Shown here: positions 60,577-64,000 of the stretch, one piece after another
How the letters are laid out: the number at the start of each line of letters is the position of its first letter
Position numbering within the stretch: position 1 is the first letter of the stretch
Assembly (NCBI RefSeq): GCF_017829975.1
Contig: NZ_JAEEGA010000007.1
Coordinates: 149,242 to 213,241, forward strand
Direction: 5' to 3'
Source of the DNA: Vagococcus allomyrinae
GTDB taxonomy: Bacteria; Bacillota; Bacilli; Lactobacillales; Vagococcaceae
Length of the DNA stretch: 64,000 bases
The notes under the pieces: generated by a model
Databases searched by the model: none
The model's input: only the letters and a program-made list of their open reading frames with translations
What the model was told of the DNA's origin: nothing
Position numbers and translations under genes: made by a program

Positions 60577-60681
60577 ACGGTATCACCCTTTCTGTATATT
60601 AACCACTTGTTTATTATATCACAATAGCAAGTAAGCGCTGTCTTTTATGAGAAAATGGCAAGAATTACCTAATAAAACGCA

Positions 60682-60717
60682 AAAAAAGAACGCTTCCTTA
60701 CAGATTTTGCGTTCTTC
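60682..60717 (-). terminator. Terminator after the BmrA/LmrA-like exporter
   Basis: Minus-strand AAGAACGC pairs with GCGTTCTT and is followed by seven T. Confidence 0.7.
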
Positions 60718-60799
60718 TTCCTTTCGAACCATAAGATAAATGATAAACGTCTTTTGTTTATTCTAAACATTGACCAATCCTCTTTATCTAAAAATACTA

Positions 60800-62548
60800 T
60801 TAAGATGTTAATTGATGGGATGCGAAGGTGCGATACAATGAATGGTGTTCAAGTAACTCCTGATGAGTCCCTTGTCCAGTAATTCTACCATCTTCAACAA
60901 AAATAATTTTATCAGCATTTACCACTGTCGACAAACGGTGAGCAATTACCAAGGTTGTCCGTCCCTCCATTAAGTTACGTAATGCTTCCTGAACAACTTC
61001 CTCTGATTGACTGTCAAGACTAGCGGTTGCTTCATCCAATAAGAGAATTTTAGGATCTCGTAAAAAAGCTCGAGCAATGGCTACTCGTTGACGTTCGCCA
61101 CCTGATAACATCGCCCCTCGTTCCCCCACCTCTGATTGATAACCTAAAGGTAATTTCTGCATAATTTCCGTTCCGCAAGCTAAAGCCATAACATGATCCA
61201 GCTCCCCATCCGTCACCTCACGATTTAAACCATAGGTCAGATTGTCGCGAATACTTCCTGACAACAACATGCTTTCTTGTTGGACATACCCAATTTGCCG
61301 ACGCCACGAACTTAAAGAATAGTCGGCGATAGGGTGATCGCCAATTAAAATTTGGCCTTGCTCTGGCTGATAAAATTCTTCAATTAAAGTGAATAATGTG
61401 CTCTTGCCACTGCCGCTAGGTCCTACAAATGCAGTGGTTTGATTGGCCATTGCGGTAAAGTTTATATCTTCTAACGCAACCTTATCCTCATTGTAGCGAA
61501 AGGATACCTGACGAAATTCTAAAGACTCACCATTAACTGTAATGGTTTCGCCTTGAAATAAGTCTTCAATTGGCTCTCGAAGTAATACCGTAATACGTTC
61601 AGTTGCCCCTTTTACTTTTTGCATATCTGTAAAAAACGTTCCAAACGAAACAATCGGTCCCATCACTTGAAACAGATACATAATAAAGGCGATTAAAGTG
61701 CCTGCTGATAAGGTCCCATTAGCAACCCGGTAACCGCCATAAGCGATAATTCCCATGACCAACCCCATAATCACTAAAGAAACAATTGGTTGAATAACGG
61801 CCTGAATCTTTGCTTCTCGTTTTCCATAAGAAAACAGGCGGTTAACGCCGTCATTGATTTCCTGAACAGCATTAGCCTCAGCATTAGAGGCCTTCACTAA
61901 AGCAGAAGACGCTAACACTTGACCAAACTCTGCCGAAAAATCAGCCGTCTCATCTTGCGTTTTTTTGGACAGTTCAAAGATCTTTTTACCAACTGGGATA
62001 ATCACCACTGCGCCAATCGGAACAGCCAGGAAAATCAGCAAGGTCATTTTCCAATCCATATACAATAAAATCGCAATTGCGACAACTAACGTCACCACAC
62101 CTGAAACAAAAGACGGTAAACTGTCACTGACGAAAGACTTAACTAGCAACGTATCATTTAAAGTACGACTAACTAATTCTCCTGGCCGTTCAATTTGGAA
62201 ATAATTTAAGGGAAAATGAATGCTTTGAGTCGTCAATTTCTCGCGAATAATTTTCACCATATGATGCCCAATATAGGATAGTAAATAAATCGTTAGAGCA
62301 CTAAATAGAGCTTGCAAAATAAATAACCCGATGACTAAGACTCCTTGACCTAAGCTGATACCTGAAAAACTTCTGTCAATTAAATTTTGAGTAAACAAAG
62401 GCACCCCAAGACCTGCTAAAGAAGATAAAATACTCGCTCCAAAAGCAATCACCAGCCAACTCTTTTTCGGCTGTGTTAGCCTAAAAAGCTCCTTTAGCCC
62501 TTTGGTTTCCGCCGATCTTGGTTCTTTCTCATTTTTAATAGCTGACAT
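60800..62548 (-). CDS. BmrA/LmrA-like homodimeric ABC multidrug exporter
   Basis: The 582-residue half-transporter has six spans and an ATPase with Walker A GPSGSGKST, signature LSGGERQR, LLLDEATASLDS and the switch histidine in VIAHRLST. All sites are canonical, so it can work as a homodimer, like LmrA and BmrA. The membrane part includes LTQPKKSWLVIAFGASILSSLAGLGVPLFTQNLIDRSFSG at the front. The start is taken as ATG at 62548 (AGGTGA upstream); a GTG at 62557 with GAGGAAAG is the alternative. No regulator lies next to it. Confidence 0.9.
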   Translation of the reverse strand: MSAIKNEKEPRSAETKGLKELFRLTQPKKSWLVIAFGASILSSLAGLGVPLFTQNLIDRSFSGISLGQGVLVIGLFILQALFSALTIYLLSYIGHHMVKIIREKLTTQSIHFPLNYFQIERPGELVSRTLNDTLLVKSFVSDSLPSFVSGVVTLVVAIAILLYMDWKMTLLIFLAVPIGAVVIIPVGKKIFELSKKTQDETADFSAEFGQVLASSALVKASNAEANAVQEINDGVNRLFSYGKREAKIQAVIQPIVSLVIMGLVMGIIAYGGYRVANGTLSAGTLIAFIMYLFQVMGPIVSFGTFFTDMQKVKGATERITVLLREPIEDLFQGETITVNGESLEFRQVSFRYNEDKVALEDINFTAMANQTTAFVGPSGSGKSTLFTLIEEFYQPEQGQILIGDHPIADYSLSSWRRQIGYVQQESMLLSGSIRDNLTYGLNREVTDGELDHVMALACGTEIMQKLPLGYQSEVGERGAMLSGGERQRVAIARAFLRDPKILLLDEATASLDSQSEEVVQEALRNLMEGRTTLVIAHRLSTVVNADKIIFVEDGRITGQGTHQELLEHHSLYRTFASHQLTS

Positions 62549-62684
62549 CCAACTCACCTGAACTTTCCTCTCTAATACATTGTTGCTATTTAACCGATTG
62601 TACTTGACTTAATGTGAACAACTGCTCTTTACCTCTTCCATCATACGTGATAATGATTAGCAATTCAATCATTCTTAAGGCTTA

Positions 62685-62726
62685 AAAAAACCTGAAAGTC
62701 CTATAAAGGTGAGCTTTCAGGTTTTT
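62685..62726 (-). terminator. Terminator after the antiporter gene
   Basis: AAAAACCTGAAAG and CTTTCAGGTTTTT form a 13-base-pair stem and lead to T on the minus strand. Confidence 0.85.
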
Positions 62727-62730
62727 ATAA

Positions 62731-64000
62731 CTAATCGATAAACTGAACAGTATTTTCGATAGCTAATAAGTTTTCACGATAGGTTTTTAATTCTGAGCGA
62801 TTAATGTCTCCCATTTCAAATGCTTGTTGGATACCATCTCGTTCCAACTGAATGGCATACTCCAACCACTCATCAACGGTCCCAGTGGAGACAGCACCTT
62901 TAATTTTTCGTCGCTGTAAATAACGAGTTAAATAAAACTCAACTAACTCTTGTGGAAATGCTCCTGGCTCCAAATCTTGCAAGTGAGCAACGACGTACTC
63001 TCGATTGCTTTCAGCCAAAAGATTTCGTTGAGCTTGCCGCTGATCAAAACTCATTGGACGAAATTGGACGTAACGCAATTTTTGGCGTAGCACTTTGGCG
63101 TAAAACATATTATTTCGATAAGTCTGTTCTTTAGTCAAACGGAATAAACGTCGGTTAATGCGACGAAGATGCATAAACGCGGTCTGTAAACTAACGTTCC
63201 GATTGCTAACTTGTTCTAACGTATCTTTAAATTGCCACTTCAATACCAGCTCCATCAACTTAGACTGACTGTCATCCAACTCATCAGAATTAATCAATGT
63301 CATAATTCGCTCGTTGTACATCTTAATAACCTTGGCAACCGCTCGTTGATTTTCAGGTACTTCTTGATCTTTTAGTTGCAAAGTCACATTTCGTAAAATA
63401 GCAATCTCCTGCTCATGATTAACCACTTCTACATTCATTTCACGTGTTTCAGCAAACAGTGGCATGGCGAAGTTCGCTAATAGCAACGTAGTTAAAATAA
63501 CCCCTCCGGCAATACTAATCATCAACTCACGTTCAAGAAAAATGGTGCCGTCTGCCAAAATCACAGGAAGACTTAAAGCACTGACCAAGGTAATAGTTCC
63601 CCGAACACCAGAGATCGTATATAAAAGGGCCTGCTCCATTCGTTCTTTACTAGTTAGCTCACGTGATTTTTCAAAGTTTTTAAATAAAATGAAACAAACC
63701 AAACGAATCCCTAATAAAATCGCAGTCGTTCCTAAAACATAAATAATCAAGGTTAGATTGTTAATATTATTGTTTTTCCAAACCACTTGAATCACTCGAG
63801 GCAATTGGGAACCTAAGAGCACAAACACTAGCCCATTTAAACTAAAGGTGAAAATTGACCAAGTATTCTTAGATAACAGATTTAGCTGGGCGACTTCCGG
63901 GTTGACCTTTTGATAGCTAAGTGAATAAACCAAACCGCCACTAACGACAGCTAAGATCCCATTAACTTCCAACTTTTCAGCTAACAAAAAAATGCCGAAA
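62731..64000 (-). CDS. CPA1-type Na+/H+ antiporter, C-terminal part (cut by window edge)
   Basis: The reading frame stays open to the right edge, so the N-terminal spans are outside the window. What is present (423 codons) includes LLAEKLEVNGILAVVSGGLVYS, FVLLGSQLPRVI, and YTISGVRGTITLVSALSLPVILADG, the G-x-R-G-x-x-x-L motif of CPA1 antiporters, then a last span (about 160-180 of this fragment) and a long cytoplasmic tail of about 230 residues rich in R, Q and E. That is the YjcE/NhaP-type layout. It exchanges Na+ or K+ for protons. Confidence 0.82.
   Translation of the reverse strand, partial: FGIFLLAEKLEVNGILAVVSGGLVYSLSYQKVNPEVAQLNLLSKNTWSIFTFSLNGLVFVLLGSQLPRVIQVVWKNNNINNLTLIIYVLGTTAILLGIRLVCFILFKNFEKSRELTSKERMEQALLYTISGVRGTITLVSALSLPVILADGTIFLERELMISIAGGVILTTLLLANFAMPLFAETREMNVEVVNHEQEIAILRNVTLQLKDQEVPENQRAVAKVIKMYNERIMTLINSDELDDSQSKLMELVLKWQFKDTLEQVSNRNVSLQTAFMHLRRINRRLFRLTKEQTYRNNMFYAKVLRQKLRYVQFRPMSFDQRQAQRNLLAESNREYVVAHLQDLEPGAFPQELVEFYLTRYLQRRKIKGAVSTGTVDEWLEYAIQLERDGIQQAFEMGDINRSELKTYRENLLAIENTVQFID

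Overview
The window is 64 kb of low-GC Gram-positive chromosome. The mevalonate-pathway operon (mvaK1-mvaD-mvaK2-fni), PTS and RpiR sugar genes, many AGGAGG ribosome binding sites and MarR/XRE regulators point to the Lactobacillales, most likely Enterococcaceae (Enterococcus or Vagococcus type). The species is inference. I see no rRNA, tRNA, CRISPR array, prophage or insertion sequence; it reads as ordinary chromosome rich in transport, sugar use and antibiotic-response genes.

Layout. 0-9 kb: an SdpR/SdpI-like pair cut by the left edge, a DUF1801 protein, an ABC-F ribosome-protection gene behind an apparent ribosome-controlled attenuator, a PQQ-propeller membrane protein, YdcF-GNAT, small orphan genes, and a Tet(M)-like translational GTPase. 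9-17 kb: a beta-glucoside PTS permease with 6-phospho-beta-glucosidase and an RpiR regulator, a kinase/nucleotidyltransferase pair, then a second RpiR with DUF4003 and MupG. 17-26 kb: cyclophilin lipoprotein, ilvE, a TctA-type permease with a tiny membrane partner, and the mevalonate operon. 26-36 kb: GDPD membrane protein, a second ABC-F gene with an RNA leader, a VanR/VanS-like two-component system divergent from DUF6320 plus a condensation-type acyltransferase, a D,D-carboxypeptidase and a MalY-type lyase. 36-46 kb: MarR plus a heterodimeric ABC exporter, an XRE-PLDc_N-ABC operon, a second MarR and YccF. 46-49 kb: NAD salvage (PnuC, NadR) with its probable regulator NrtR and matching palindromic operators. 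49-56 kb: UspA, a MarR-PaiA operon whose regulator appears to start at ATC, a two-gene unit of unknown function under a LexA-type box, a 50-residue single-span protein, transaldolase, SorC regulator and small enzymes. 56-64 kb: a proline-peptide operon (pip-POT transporter-pepP), a BmrA/LmrA-like exporter and a Na+/H+ antiporter cut by the right edge.

How it fits together. Several genes act against or sense antibiotics: two ABC-F proteins, a Tet-like GTPase, an aminoglycoside-nucleotidyltransferase-like protein, VanRS-like sensing and two multidrug-type ABC exporters. The two ABC-F genes have upstream sequence that can fold into mutually exclusive RNA structures beside tiny reading frames. 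NAD salvage looks controlled by NrtR through a shared TAAAAGTT-N5-AACTTTTA box. The most promising leads are the two ABC-F leaders, the LexA-boxed pair, the NrtR boxes and the orphan VanRS with its divergent envelope-type genes.
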